Shown one piece after another: positions 20,171-28,389 of a stretch of DNA of 64,000 nt (positions are counted from its first letter, which is position 1; each line of letters starts with the position of its first letter). This DNA comes from Bombiscardovia nodaiensis. Lineage in GTDB: Bacteria; Actinomycetota; Actinomycetes; Actinomycetales; Bifidobacteriaceae. The stretch lies in NCBI GenBank assembly GCA_033127725.1, contig AP026798.1, forward strand, positions 2,108,001 to 2,172,000. Direction: 5' to 3'. A program made the position numbers and the translations under genes. The notes below the pieces were generated by a model. That model did not search any database. It was not told the DNA's origin and worked only from the letters and a program-made list of their open reading frames with translations.

Positions 20171-20829
20171 TTACTTCTGCGCGTATACGTACTGCCCGGT
20201 CACACTGTTTACAATGCCGGTAGCTGGCCAGTAACTGATGGTGAGCCGTATTTTCTGGCCGCTGTCGTGAGCTTTTTTCATCGCTCGGTAGGACTGACGT
20301 AAAATTCGCGCGAATCCTGCTGATCCACCACCTGCAAAACGTAGTGCAAAGAACGGTGGCGACCGCCGGTAGTCTTAGTCTTCGTAGCCCAGACATTGGC
20401 TTGGAGGGTCTGCGGGCCAGTGATAAGGTCTTGGGTGATATCGATGCAGTAGCTGCCTCCTACGGACAAGCAGAGCAAGGCGATAAGTATGTTAAGTGGA
20501 AGTCCTACCAGATTCTTCCACTTACTTTGAGCTCCCTGCGGCCTGCTTTGGCGCAAGAGCTGCCAGTTTTCATAGACTCCGAATGCAGCGGTAACCCCCA
20601 CGCCAAGCATAATGAGCCCCTCGACAGCTCTTCCCACTATTCCTGGCCAGCCGGTATCCAGGTAGCCGAATGAAGCGACACCAATCGGGAGCATAATGAC
20701 CAGAACCGCTGCGACGATGCCCAGATTGAGCCAACCACTGCCATGCTTGCTGCCACGCTTTTTCTGAGCCTTCCTCGGTTTCGGACGACTCACTATCTTG
20801 CCCGGTAAGCTGGTCTTTTCGTCTGTCAT
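20171..20829 (-). pseudogene. three-helix membrane protein, frameshifted near its C-terminus
   Basis: From ATG 20829 the frame gives 183 residues with a basic N-terminus and three membrane segments (near residues 33-58, 65-92 and 108-128), then an extracytoplasmic region up to REFYVSP. There it runs into a stop at 20278. Inserting one base near 20288-20291 (CC to CCC on the minus strand) continues it with YRAMKKAHDSG and IRLTISYWPATG to a stop at 20171, a well-patterned ending. I infer one frameshift. The function is unknown. It lies 20 nt downstream of the DUF5701-like gene, probably in one operon. If the frameshift is not real decay, the full protein is about 218 residues. Confidence 0.65.
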
Positions 20830-20849
20830 GACAATTCTAAAGCTCTAAC

Positions 20850-21470
20850 TCACCGGAAGAGCGAAACGCCACGCCGGGCCTGGCAGAAGGCGTTACCCAG
20901 CCAAGTGTGGCGGGAATTGGGCCAGACCGAGCCCAAGCGGGGGGCGTTTTGGCTCATCCAAATACTGGGCACGCGGCCGTCCGCCGAACGGGAGCCAAGG
21001 AGGTTGAAACCGTTCTTTTTAGCCAGCCAATCCGGGTGCTGGGTGGCGATGGCGAGGCCCTCCTCCAGGGTGAGCGGCAGGCAGTCGTCGGAGTCGATGA
21101 GCTTGCGGGCCACGTCTGGTTCGCGGTTGGTGTAGCGGGTGCCGGTGTGGGGCTGGACGACTATGTAGAAGGGGCCTTCTGGTGGCTCGAATCCGTCTTG
21201 GGGCAGGAAGGAGGCGATGTCGCGCGGGGGCATGGTCGTAAATCCTGCCATGCGGCCAATCGAAGTTCGGGCAATCAAGGATTCGGGCGTGACCAGCTCG
21301 CGGGTGGGCACCAGCAGGATGTTAGTACCTAAATCCACCTGCTCCATCGCCTGAATCAGCGGCTGGGCCAGGGCGCGGAAAGCCGCCTCGCTCAGGTCGG
21401 CCACGTCCGGATACCCCAGGGCCACAATCCGGTCCAGCTGCCGCTGAGCCTCCTCAAAAGAAGTCGTCAT
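20850..21470 (-). CDS. DUF5701-like hypothetical protein
   Basis: 206 residues, soluble, no signal peptide. Recognisable patches are SLIARTSIGRMAGFTTMPPRDI, then PFYIVVQPHTGTRYTNREPD, LPLTLEEGLAIATQHP and a C-terminal GSRSADGRVPSIWMSQNAPRLG. This arrangement matches from memory an actinobacterial family of unknown function (DUF5701). The assignment is by pattern recall only. The ATG at 21470 has GGGGACT just upstream. It is followed at 20 nt by the frameshifted membrane protein gene, which suggests co-transcription. Confidence 0.65.
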   Translation of the reverse strand: MTTSFEEAQRQLDRIVALGYPDVADLSEAAFRALAQPLIQAMEQVDLGTNILLVPTRELVTPESLIARTSIGRMAGFTTMPPRDIASFLPQDGFEPPEGPFYIVVQPHTGTRYTNREPDVARKLIDSDDCLPLTLEEGLAIATQHPDWLAKKNGFNLLGSRSADGRVPSIWMSQNAPRLGSVWPNSRHTWLGNAFCQARRGVSLFR

Positions 21471-21514
21471 AGTCCCCAGTCTAATTCATTCGAGCGCAAG
21501 AGGTGGAAGCTCAT

Positions 21515-21544
21515 TTGACAAGATGATATGCACATATATATACT
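21515..21544 (+). promoter_or_regulatory. sigma-70-type promoter giving a leaderless transcript
   Basis: TTGACA at 21515-21520 and TATACT at 21539-21544, 18 bp apart. The expected transcription start is about 21551-21552, exactly at the ATG of the EXLDI gene. No ribosome site is present. Confidence 0.6.
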
Positions 21545-21551
21545 CATGCGC

Positions 21552-22046
21552 ATGGTATCGAAAAATATTTACGTCTCTGAGCAGGATCTTCCGCTTATCC
21601 AGGCCGCTAGTCGGCAGGCGGGCAGCCTCTCAGCGGCCGTCGTAGAGGGGCTCAAACTCTACCTGCGGACCAGCGCCGACCAGGCAGACGGGTTCAAGCC
21701 AATCGAGCTCAAGGTCAACGAGCACGGACAGGTCGTCCGCAAGCGCTTCACAGGCAAGCGGCTCTTCCGCTTTGACCAGCAGATGGGCAGTAGGCGGCAA
21801 ATCACCGAAATTTACCGCTCCCGCAAGGGCAAATTTGCCCTCTACCAGCGCTCTATGCCCAACTGGTCCACCGCCACAGGGATCTCTGGCGACCGCTGGA
21901 CCAGCCCCGGACCCGACCAGAGTGTCAGCCGGACCCTGACCATCTTCGACAGCCTGCCGGGGCTCGCCGTCCAGCTCCCGCCTGACCTAGCCGACGAAGT
22001 CACCGCCGCTTCTCAAAACACCCCCGTAGAGGAACTCGATATCTAA
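21552..22046 (+). CDS. EXLDI family protein
   Basis: 164 residues from ATG 21552; ATGs at 21528 and 21546 lie upstream but fall in the promoter. The protein ends VEELDI, the C-terminal Glu-x-Leu-Asp-Ile signature for which the EXLDI family is named. The N-terminal 40 residues (MVSKNIYVSEQDLPLIQAA, GSLSAAVVEGLKLYL) look like a ribbon-helix-helix DNA-binding domain. The middle has the conserved GKRLFRFDQQ and EIYRSRKGKFALY. It is probably a DNA-binding regulator. The exact role of EXLDI proteins is not established to my knowledge. Confidence 0.8.
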   Translation: MVSKNIYVSEQDLPLIQAASRQAGSLSAAVVEGLKLYLRTSADQADGFKPIELKVNEHGQVVRKRFTGKRLFRFDQQMGSRRQITEIYRSRKGKFALYQRSMPNWSTATGISGDRWTSPGPDQSVSRTLTIFDSLPGLAVQLPPDLADEVTAASQNTPVEELDI

Positions 22047-22163
22047 TTACTGCACGCTGGAGGATTGGGAAGAGGGGGCACTCCGTTTCACCGCTGCCAA
22101 TTGCCAGCAGCTTCACCGCCTCGCCGCCATGCTGACATAGCAAACAGCTGTGAATCACTTTAT

Positions 22164-23735
22164 TTACCGGCGAATACGCCTTGCCCGAGCGGCACAAGCA
22201 AGAGCAGCTATGAGCGCGAAAGTGCACAGGCTCAAGCCCAGGAGGCGTTGCCGTGGTAGCGCGCCGCTCTTGGGCAAGACCATCAGCGGAGCCCAGTGGG
22301 CGTATAGGGTCATGTTTTGCGTTACTGGCTGGCTGAAATTCCACTGGCTGCCGTTCGTGGGGTCGCTGAACCAGCCAGCAAAAGCCCAACCCTCGCGCCT
22401 GGGAGCCGCTGGCTCTCCTACCGCTGAGCCGATAGTGACACTAACCAGGCTGCGTGCAGGCTGCCCACCGTTCCCGTCAAACGTCACCCAGGCTTTGGTG
22501 ATGGTGACGCCTTGCGTAATCGTGCCGTTGAAGGGGTAGGACAGCCCGCCCGGCGTGGTGCCCGTGTAAGCGAAGGCATAGCTGTGCGGGCCGCTCACGG
22601 TCGAAGTCCAGCTCACCTTGCCGGAAGTGGCATCAAAGCTGGCGTTGTCTGCGGGAGTAAAATTGCTCCCCGTCGCGTAGAGGGCAGGCGTGAGCACGGA
22701 GTTCACCGTTGCTGGGCCTAGTGTGTAGGGCGGCACCGGATCAACCACCGCTGGCAGCTGCTTCTCCTGGTCGCTGGCATCAAAGTTTTTGAGCCGGGCG
22801 AACGTGTCCGCAAAGTGCCCCACTACTGGCGTAATGTCGGTAATCTGGTTGTTGTTGATGTAGAGACTATCTAATTTGGGAAAGTTCACATTCGCCAAAG
22901 GCCCTACCTGGTCCAGCTTGTTGTAGCCCACATTCAAGTAGGTCAGATTGGGAAAACTCGAGCTTACCAAAGGAGTGAGATCGCTGATTTTGTTGGTATC
23001 CATCGAAAGCGCGGTCAGAGTCGGAATGTTCAAGGGCGTGATGGCAGTCAAATAGTTCACGTCTAGCTGCAGGGTCTCCAGCTTGGGCAGGTTCGAAGTT
23101 GCCAAGTTAGCCATGCTGGTAAATCCGTTGACGCGCAGGTCTAAATCAGTCAAACTCGGCAGATTTAAGACGGGTATCTCCTCAAAGCCCGCACCAAACG
23201 CCACCAAATAGTCGAGCTTGGGCAGATTGGCCAGCGGGCTCATGTCAGGAATTTGGTTGTTGGACAGATAAATGCCGACTAGATTGGTGAAAATTTGCAT
23301 GCCGTTAATGTCAGTCAAGCCGTAAGCTGTAAAGTCCAGGTGGGTCACGCTCTGCGCATACGCCTGCGTCACCACCGCATTCACGTTCCCGCCGCTCAGG
23401 GTGCTTGCCAGTTGCGCGTTGGGGAAGCACTGGGCAAACGTGCTCGTCCCGAAATTGCACACTGGCGGCGTTTGGATGCGGGGTTCAAGCTGACCGCGAG
23501 CTTGGAGCTTGGGAGGCGGCTGGGCTGCCTGCCCCGTCTGCTCCTGCGAAGCCCGTTGGGAGCGCGCGCGACGAATGGTCTGTGCCTGCTCGTCTGAGGT
23601 GTGCCCAATTCCGAGCGCGGCCGCACTTTCGGGCTGGCTTACGGCAGCGAGAGCGACCACTAAGCAGATAAAATATACGCAAATTCGCCGCATTCGAGCT
23701 AGGCCCCGACCCCACCGGGTGGCTCTTGCGCACAT
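22164..23735 (-). CDS. internalin-like leucine-rich-repeat surface protein with InlB B-repeat
   Basis: About 523 residues from ATG 23735 (AGAAGGA upstream; ATG 23792 and 23693 are alternatives). It has an Arg-rich N-terminus and signal peptide, a Pro/Gln linker, then about seven leucine-rich repeats of the 22-residue internalin kind (examples: GIYLSNNQIPDMSPLANL, LYINNNQITDITPVV). An Ig-like cap follows, then one InlB B-repeat (WVTFDGNGGQPAR to FAGWFSDPTNGSQWNF to TLYAHW). The end is LPKSG, a hydrophobic segment and RARRIRR, a variant sortase signal. By family it should be wall-anchored and protein-binding. Its ligand is unknown. It is convergent with the EXLDI gene. Confidence 0.88.
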   Translation of the reverse strand: MCARATRWGRGLARMRRICVYFICLVVALAAVSQPESAAALGIGHTSDEQAQTIRRARSQRASQEQTGQAAQPPPKLQARGQLEPRIQTPPVCNFGTSTFAQCFPNAQLASTLSGGNVNAVVTQAYAQSVTHLDFTAYGLTDINGMQIFTNLVGIYLSNNQIPDMSPLANLPKLDYLVAFGAGFEEIPVLNLPSLTDLDLRVNGFTSMANLATSNLPKLETLQLDVNYLTAITPLNIPTLTALSMDTNKISDLTPLVSSSFPNLTYLNVGYNKLDQVGPLANVNFPKLDSLYINNNQITDITPVVGHFADTFARLKNFDASDQEKQLPAVVDPVPPYTLGPATVNSVLTPALYATGSNFTPADNASFDATSGKVSWTSTVSGPHSYAFAYTGTTPGGLSYPFNGTITQGVTITKAWVTFDGNGGQPARSLVSVTIGSAVGEPAAPRREGWAFAGWFSDPTNGSQWNFSQPVTQNMTLYAHWAPLMVLPKSGALPRQRLLGLSLCTFALIAALACAARARRIRR

Positions 23736-23964
23736 ACTGTCACTGATCCTTCTACACCACTTTTTGAGCAGAAAAACGCCTGCGCATGCCACGCGCTAAC
23801 CGTTTGCTGGATTCGGACTCCCCAATCCGAACGAATACTGTTTCCAGCTTATCAGCCTGCGCGCAAAAGGCAACTATGAAGCGAGACTACCCAGGCCAGG
23901 CGATTGCTAGCTTTTGCGTGCCTAGTGAGCCGCCAGTGCTGTGATTTCGCTTTTAGCTAGCTCC

Positions 23965-24780
23965 TTACTTGAAGGGGACCTGGTTGATGAGGGTGGTGGA
24001 GTTGTTGAGGAGCATGGCCGTGGTTCGGGAGACGTTGTCAAGGCGGGCGTCGGTCCGCTCATCCCAGAGCCATGAGCCCATAACGTAGGCCGCAGCCACG
24101 TTCCGCCAGCTGTCGTAGGCCTGCTGGACCGGGGCCACGAGCTGGAGGCAGACCTGCATGGCTTCTTCTTTGCTCACATATCCCGCGCTATAAGCCAAGG
24201 AACTCACGTTGACTACCCGGACCGCATCCCAGGCCAACGTAGTCTTGACGTTGGCGAAATCTTCGATGAACTCTGCAAAATCATCGCCTTCGCCGTAGCC
24301 ATAGCAGAGCATGAGCATCTTGGTCAGGTCGGAAGAATCCAGGCCCAAGTCCTTCATAGCCTGCTTGAAGGAGGTGTCCGACTTCTTGAAGTAGGAGGAG
24401 ACAACTGAAGTGGGGAGGAAGCCGATTTTCATCTTGCTCATGCCGCTTAAGTTGTCCACGAAATTGCGGAAGTCGCGGATGAGGTCAACGTAAGGCTGGA
24501 ATTCGCCGCGCTGACCATGGCTGGCGAGCGCTTGCGTCTTCTCCCGGTAGCTCTCAGCGTCGGTCACGCCCCACCATTTTTCAAGCATTTTCTGGCAGGT
24601 GGCTTGATCGTCTTCGGACTCGAAAGCATTCACATAATCACCCAGGAAAGACCAGATAGTAGATCCAAAAGCGACAATCCACTGCTCCTGCGGGTCCAGC
24701 GCGGGGCTGGGATCCTTGAAGTGAAGCCAATTGTTAAACATCATCGCATGGTTCAACTTATCCATAAGTTTACCGGCCAT
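23965..24780 (-). CDS. DUF1266 family protein
   Basis: 271 residues from ATG 24780 with GAGGAGA upstream. The C-terminal half has the DUF1266 pattern AWDAVRVVNVSSLAYSAGY, then VSKEEAM and AAAYVMGSWLWDER. The N-terminal half (GSTIWSFLGDYVNAF, KMLEKWWGVTDAESYREK) matches the region commonly preceding it. No signal peptide or membrane segment is present. The family is of unknown function, sometimes near cell-envelope or contact-dependent genes. It follows the membrane protein gene at 24873-26063 with a 92-nt gap containing an 8-bp tandem repeat. Confidence 0.75.
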   Translation of the reverse strand: MAGKLMDKLNHAMMFNNWLHFKDPSPALDPQEQWIVAFGSTIWSFLGDYVNAFESEDDQATCQKMLEKWWGVTDAESYREKTQALASHGQRGEFQPYVDLIRDFRNFVDNLSGMSKMKIGFLPTSVVSSYFKKSDTSFKQAMKDLGLDSSDLTKMLMLCYGYGEGDDFAEFIEDFANVKTTLAWDAVRVVNVSSLAYSAGYVSKEEAMQVCLQLVAPVQQAYDSWRNVAAAYVMGSWLWDERTDARLDNVSRTTAMLLNNSTTLINQVPFK

Positions 24781-24810
24781 AATCGTGTTCTCCTCTGTTG
24801 TTATTTGTTA

Positions 24811-24834
24811 TTTGGATATTTGGATATTTGGATA
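24811..24834. repeat. three tandem copies of TTTGGATA before the DUF1266 gene
   Basis: The octamer TTTGGATA is repeated three times head to tail, with related A+T-rich sequence on both sides, 31-54 nt upstream of the DUF1266 start codon. It lies in the likely promoter or leader. Slippage would change spacing by 8 bp. Confidence 0.7.
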
Positions 24835-24872
24835 TTGGTCGTATTTGGCCCGTTTTCGGCCCGACGCAACAG

Positions 24873-26063
24873 TTAATTGCCGTGCGTTTCGTTCAGCAGG
24901 GCGTGCTCCTCCCAGTCGTCAATGTGGATGGTCACCTTGGCTTGGGGCAGCCCGTACTGGCTCAGGCTTTTGAGCGAAGAGCGGGCGTAATTGTCCAGCT
25001 GGTCGCGGATTGACGGGACTTTCTCGGGCAGGGCGCGCACGTACACGTAGTACTCCATCCCTCGCGCGTCCGTGTCCACATCCACCTGCCGGGCTATAGG
25101 GTCCAAGGCCTTGCGCTGGAGCCTGCCCGCGGTCGGGTCCGCCTTCCAAGTGGCCACCGTTTTGTAAGGGGAGCCCAAAAGCATACTGCCTTCGGGCAAG
25201 AACGGCAGAGTTCCTAGGCGGGCCCGCGCCAGCGTAGTGTTCAAACCGGAGCCCAGCATGACCAGCGTGCAAATGACGAGCGGAATTGCCAGGAGTTGAC
25301 TGGCCCGGGCCCTGATGGCGTGGTCGATACCCAATTTCTGCACCGTAGAGCGGATGTGGGCCGCGAGGAAGTAGACGGCGAACGCGAGGGCCAAAACTAC
25401 TGCCGTCAGGAGGAAGGTCAGCAGGTTGGGGTCGAAAATGATGTCGTCTACGCCCTTGAAAAGGGAGGCGAGAGGGCGGGCGGTGGACCCAAAAATAGAA
25501 CTCGGAATTTGGAGCACCATCAGGACGAACACCAGCCAAACCACGAGCATGAGCGCGCAGGAGAAGATGCTCAGCCGCTTCATCCGCTTATATCGCTTGA
25601 CCGCTGCTACGACGGCGTTGAGCTGCGCAACTGAGTCTTCCGGCGAATCGGAAGTTGAGTCAGGGGAAGAGCCAAAAGTTGATTCTGAATCAGAATCAGT
25701 ATCGAGAGCCGAGTGAGAAATCTGATCGGAAGAAATACTCGCATCTGCAGGGGAAGTCGGGTCAGCTGTATGGCCGAAAGTTGCGGCTGGGCGGGCGGCA
25801 GTTTCTCCCACTTTTTCTGAGTTGCGCGCCAGAGCCGAGCCGGGCTGGAGAGCAAGAGAGGGGGTGTTGCGAGCATCTTCTGCCTTGGAATCAGGCCCTA
25901 CTGCCGGAGTTGGGGTCGGCTTGGATTGTGCGGCTTCGTGGGCTGAGCGGACTATACGGTCAGAGTCTAGGGTCGCTTGACTCGATTGCGGGTCTATTTG
26001 GTCGTCCCTCGTGCCCCATCTTTCGAGGAAGACCTTGCCCACCTGCTGAAAGATAGAACCCAC
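24873..26063 (-). CDS. hypothetical membrane protein with long disordered N-terminus
   Basis: 396 residues from GTG 26063 with TAGGAG about 9 nt upstream. Residues 1-145 are low-complexity, rich in Ser, Asp, Pro and Glu (DSDSESTFGSSPDSTSDS). Three membrane segments follow (about 165-187, 215-237 and 260-282). The C-terminal 110 residues are soluble and mixed alpha/beta (EYYVYVRALPEKVPSIRDQL, then KVTIHIDDWEEH). The C-terminal pattern resembles the Asp23/alkaline-shock-like or amyloid-anchor membrane proteins of Actinobacteria only loosely, so no function is assigned. It is likely co-transcribed with the DUF1266 gene. Confidence 0.6.
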   Translation of the reverse strand: MGSIFQQVGKVFLERWGTRDDQIDPQSSQATLDSDRIVRSAHEAAQSKPTPTPAVGPDSKAEDARNTPSLALQPGSALARNSEKVGETAARPAATFGHTADPTSPADASISSDQISHSALDTDSDSESTFGSSPDSTSDSPEDSVAQLNAVVAAVKRYKRMKRLSIFSCALMLVVWLVFVLMVLQIPSSIFGSTARPLASLFKGVDDIIFDPNLLTFLLTAVVLALAFAVYFLAAHIRSTVQKLGIDHAIRARASQLLAIPLVICTLVMLGSGLNTTLARARLGTLPFLPEGSMLLGSPYKTVATWKADPTAGRLQRKALDPIARQVDVDTDARGMEYYVYVRALPEKVPSIRDQLDNYARSSLKSLSQYGLPQAKVTIHIDDWEEHALLNETHGN

Positions 26064-26519
26064 AGTCCGGTACTCCTAGGTCGTGCTGCCATCTTGACGC
26101 AGATGGACGGTGCGGCCCCCCTTATCGGAAAATCTTAGCAGATATTTGGAACAGAAATGACGGCGCTAGCCCCAATATATCAGCTCAATCCCATAGGCCA
26201 GGCCAATGCAAGAGACCGCCAGCCTTACAGGACCGGCGGTCTGCTGCCATTCAACAGAGGGATGTAACCACACACCCCACCAGTTGCGAGCTCAACGGAG
26301 CAAAGCTTATATACAGCCGACCAAAACACTCCGAAGCGAACCAGCTCCAACCGATGCTTCTATTATACGCCACCGACTAGCCCACGAAAATGACTTATGC
26401 AGCCTGTAGCATAAAGATACGGTTTACTCGCGAAACACCTCTTCGAACCTGGTTGCTAGCAGTAGGCGGTCAGCCGGGTCATCCGGCTCGGTTGCCATCT
26501 CAACAGATAGGAAGTCCAA
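26064..26519. other. intergenic with one short hairpin
   Basis: About 455 bp. Apart from promoters for the flanking divergent genes, it holds an inverted repeat AGACCGCC (26213-26220) / GGCGGTCT (26235-26242) without a T-run. No RNA gene or attachment site was recognised. Confidence 0.4.
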
Positions 26520-26684
26520 ATGGCTTCTCAACAACCGAAACCGGGCTCACCCGGGTGGTCGAACCTCACGGTCGTTGCGGTGGCCGTACTAGCCAGCAGA
26601 GTTGAACCCAACACTGCCGGCCTCATCCTCGGCATCGTCGCCCTGTGCGGCCTCGCCCTGGAATGGTTCAGCACCCGCAAGTAG
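26520..26684 (+). CDS. small membrane protein, 54 residues
   Basis: ATG at 26520 with ATAGGAAG upstream, ending TAG 26682-26684. The translation starts MASQQPKPGSPGWSNL, followed by two hydrophobic stretches (TVVAVAVLASR and TAGLILGIVALCGLALEWF) and the basic end STRK. The first stretch is short, so one or two membrane helices are possible. Third-position G+C is high, as in its neighbours, which supports coding. No family was recognised. It lies alone, convergent with the XRE gene. Confidence 0.6.
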   Translation: MASQQPKPGSPGWSNLTVVAVAVLASRVEPNTAGLILGIVALCGLALEWFSTRK

Positions 26685-26701
26685 GCCTGATTGGCGGGCG
26701 C

Positions 26702-26917
26702 TCATTTTGAGACCGCCCAGAGGGTGAGGTCTAGGGCTTGGAGGGTGGCCAAGACCTTGTAGGTGTCAAAACTGGGCTTGCCAGTCTCGACCTGGGCCAG
26801 CCAGGAGCGGGATACGTGGGCCCTCCGGGCCAGCTCTTCTTGAGTCCAGCCCTTGGCTTGTCTGCCAGCCTTAAAGGCCATACCGACGTCCATCATGGTT
26901 CGGATTCGCTGCTTCAT
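26702..26917 (-). CDS. XRE-family transcriptional regulator (HipB/Y4mF-like)
   Basis: 71 residues, essentially one HTH_3 domain: FKAGRQAKGWTQEELARRA, then HVSRSWLAQVETGKPSFDTYKVL and LDLTLWAV. This last hydrophobic ending is typical of HipB-like or Y4mF-like small regulators, often antitoxins. No HipA kinase or other toxin lies beside it. Upstream, in the 208-bp gap to the next gene, are three phased copies of a palindromic element that I take to be its operators. The ATG at 26917 has GGAAGAA upstream. Confidence 0.8.
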   Translation of the reverse strand: MKQRIRTMMDVGMAFKAGRQAKGWTQEELARRAHVSRSWLAQVETGKPSFDTYKVLATLQALDLTLWAVSK

Positions 26918-26977
26918 ACTTCTTCCGAGCCTCCTTGCGCTTCACTTGGTTGCCGGTATTTCATTGCTCTAGCGCCT

Positions 26978-27045
26978 GTACACGTTCATATATATTTCCG
27001 ATTGTACACGTTCGTACACTTTTTGCAAAGTACACGTTCATACAC
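26978..27045. promoter_or_regulatory. three operator-like repeats phased every 26 bp
   Basis: GTACACGTTC(A/G)TA occurs at 26978, 27004 and 27030, exactly 26 bp apart. The central copy is a full palindrome, TGTAC-ACGTTC-GTACA. The outer two are degenerate on one arm. They lie 61-128 bp upstream of the XRE start codon and downstream of the neighbouring HTH gene, so they probably bind the XRE protein cooperatively. Confidence 0.65.
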
Positions 27046-27125
27046 AAGTATCTCTCGAAGCTCCATTACTCTAACGATTCGACAGCAGAACGCTACAGCC
27101 CAACTCGGTTTGCACAAGTTCTCAT

Positions 27126-27680
27126 TTACTTGCACATACGCTCAGAACGCACAGTCTTAACGAGTTGCACAACATCTTCTGCACTACTCAACTCTGCTTC
27201 TTGCGCTGCACCTTTGAAGGCAATGCGAGCAGCATTCAGCGCTCCGGGTTCGGATAAACAAGAAGAAATCGAGCCATCCCGGTAAGCAGTTAGGTCAGCC
27301 TGATCTAAGTGGCCTTTGCTGATGGCTTCGCGCATATTGTCGAGCATGGCGTGGGAGTGGCGTTTGGACCGGTCTCGATAGGCCAACACTTCGGAACGCA
27401 TAACCTTACGCCGACCCTTGGGACTGTATCGTATGAATGGGATTTGGCCCGAGTCGAGAATGCGGTCCACAGTTTTGGGCGATACACCTAGAATGCGAGC
27501 GGCTTCACCAGTGCCAATCAGCTCATCGGATTCTTGAGCATCTTGAACATCTTGAGCAGCGACGGCCTCGAAGGCTCGCTGGAGCTCCTGAGCGTCTAAG
27601 GGGAATGCCGTTCCGTTTCCAGTAGCCAGATACGGGGAACCTTGCTCAATTTGAGAAACTGGGATAGCTTCGATAGTCAT
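27126..27680 (-). CDS. excisionase-type HTH DNA-binding protein (orphan antitoxin-like)
   Basis: 184 residues. Residues about 52-100 form a MerR/excisionase helix-turn-helix: ELIGTGEAARILGVSPKTVD, then RILDSGQIPFIRYSPKGRRKV and SEVLAYRDR. The N-terminal 50 residues resemble the leader domain of PIN-linked antitoxins. The C-terminal 80 are helical and charged. Family and domain order resemble the antitoxin at 1390-1839, but no PIN gene follows: the next gene downstream is the XRE regulator 200 nt away. It may be a solitary antitoxin whose toxin was lost, or a stand-alone regulator. Confidence 0.65.
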   Translation of the reverse strand: MTIEAIPVSQIEQGSPYLATGNGTAFPLDAQELQRAFEAVAAQDVQDAQESDELIGTGEAARILGVSPKTVDRILDSGQIPFIRYSPKGRRKVMRSEVLAYRDRSKRHSHAMLDNMREAISKGHLDQADLTAYRDGSISSCLSEPGALNAARIAFKGAAQEAELSSAEDVVQLVKTVRSERMCK

Positions 27681-27786
27681 GGTTCACTCCTTTCTCAGTG
27701 CTACTTACTACGCTAATTCAAATCGGTCATTTCAGCAATATCGGACATATCGGACAAGCTAGAATCACCTACGCAAGCTACTTCTC

Positions 27787-28389
27787 TCACACCTCGCTGC
27801 GGCCGGTTAGGGCTCGGGCTAGGGTTACTTCGTCGGCGTATTCTAGGTCGGAGCCTACGGGGAGGCCAGAGGCTAGGCGGGTGAGTTTGAGCTCTAAGGG
27901 GCCTAGGAGTCGGCTCAGGTAGGCGGTAGTGGCTTCGCCTTCGATGTTGGGGTCTAGGGCCATGATGACTTCTTTGACCTCGTCGGTCTTGAGGCGGTCG
28001 AGCAGGCCGGGAATGCGCAAGTCGGAAGGCCCCACGTTGGCCATGGGGTTGATAGCGCCACCGAGCACATGGTAGAGGCCCCGGTATTCGCGGGTGCGCT
28101 CGATGCTCATTACATCCTTCGGCTCTTCTACCACGCAGATAAGCGAGCGGTCGCGGCGGGGGTCCTCGCAGATTGGGCAGGGGCTCGTCTCACACACATT
28201 GCCGCAAATCTCGCAGAAGCGCACCTTGGCCTTAGCTGTCACGATGGCATCGGCTAGCTGCTGAACTTCCTGCCCGTCCGCTCCTAGCAGGTAAAAAGCG
28301 ATGCGCTGAGCGCCCTTAGGGCCAATGCCCGGTAGGCGCGCGAAAGCATCGATCAGGTCTTGAATTGCGCCATCATATGCGAGTGCCAT
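27787..28389 (-). CDS. recR: recombination protein RecR
   Basis: 200 residues, the standard RecR length. It shows the N-terminal helix-hairpin-helix ([20 protein letters not shown]), the four-cysteine zinc finger ([16 protein letters not shown]), and a Toprim domain starting [17 protein letters not shown]. RecR works with RecO (and RecF) to load RecA on gapped DNA. Its ATG overlaps the dnaX stop codon by one base (TGATG), so translation is coupled, as in many Gram-positive genomes. Confidence 0.97.
   Translation of the reverse strand: MALAYDGAIQDLIDAFARLPGIGPKGAQRIAFYLLGADGQEVQQLADAIVTAKAKVRFCEICGNVCETSPCPICEDPRRDRSLICVVEEPKDVMSIERTREYRGLYHVLGGAINPMANVGPSDLRIPGLLDRLKTDEVKEVIMALDPNIEGEATTAYLSRLLGPLELKLTRLASGLPVGSDLEYADEVTLARALTGRSEV

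Noticed and set aside
26185-26520. possible tRNA or riboswitch in the gap
   Set aside because: Only one 8-bp hairpin was found; no cloverleaf, CCA end or known riboswitch core.
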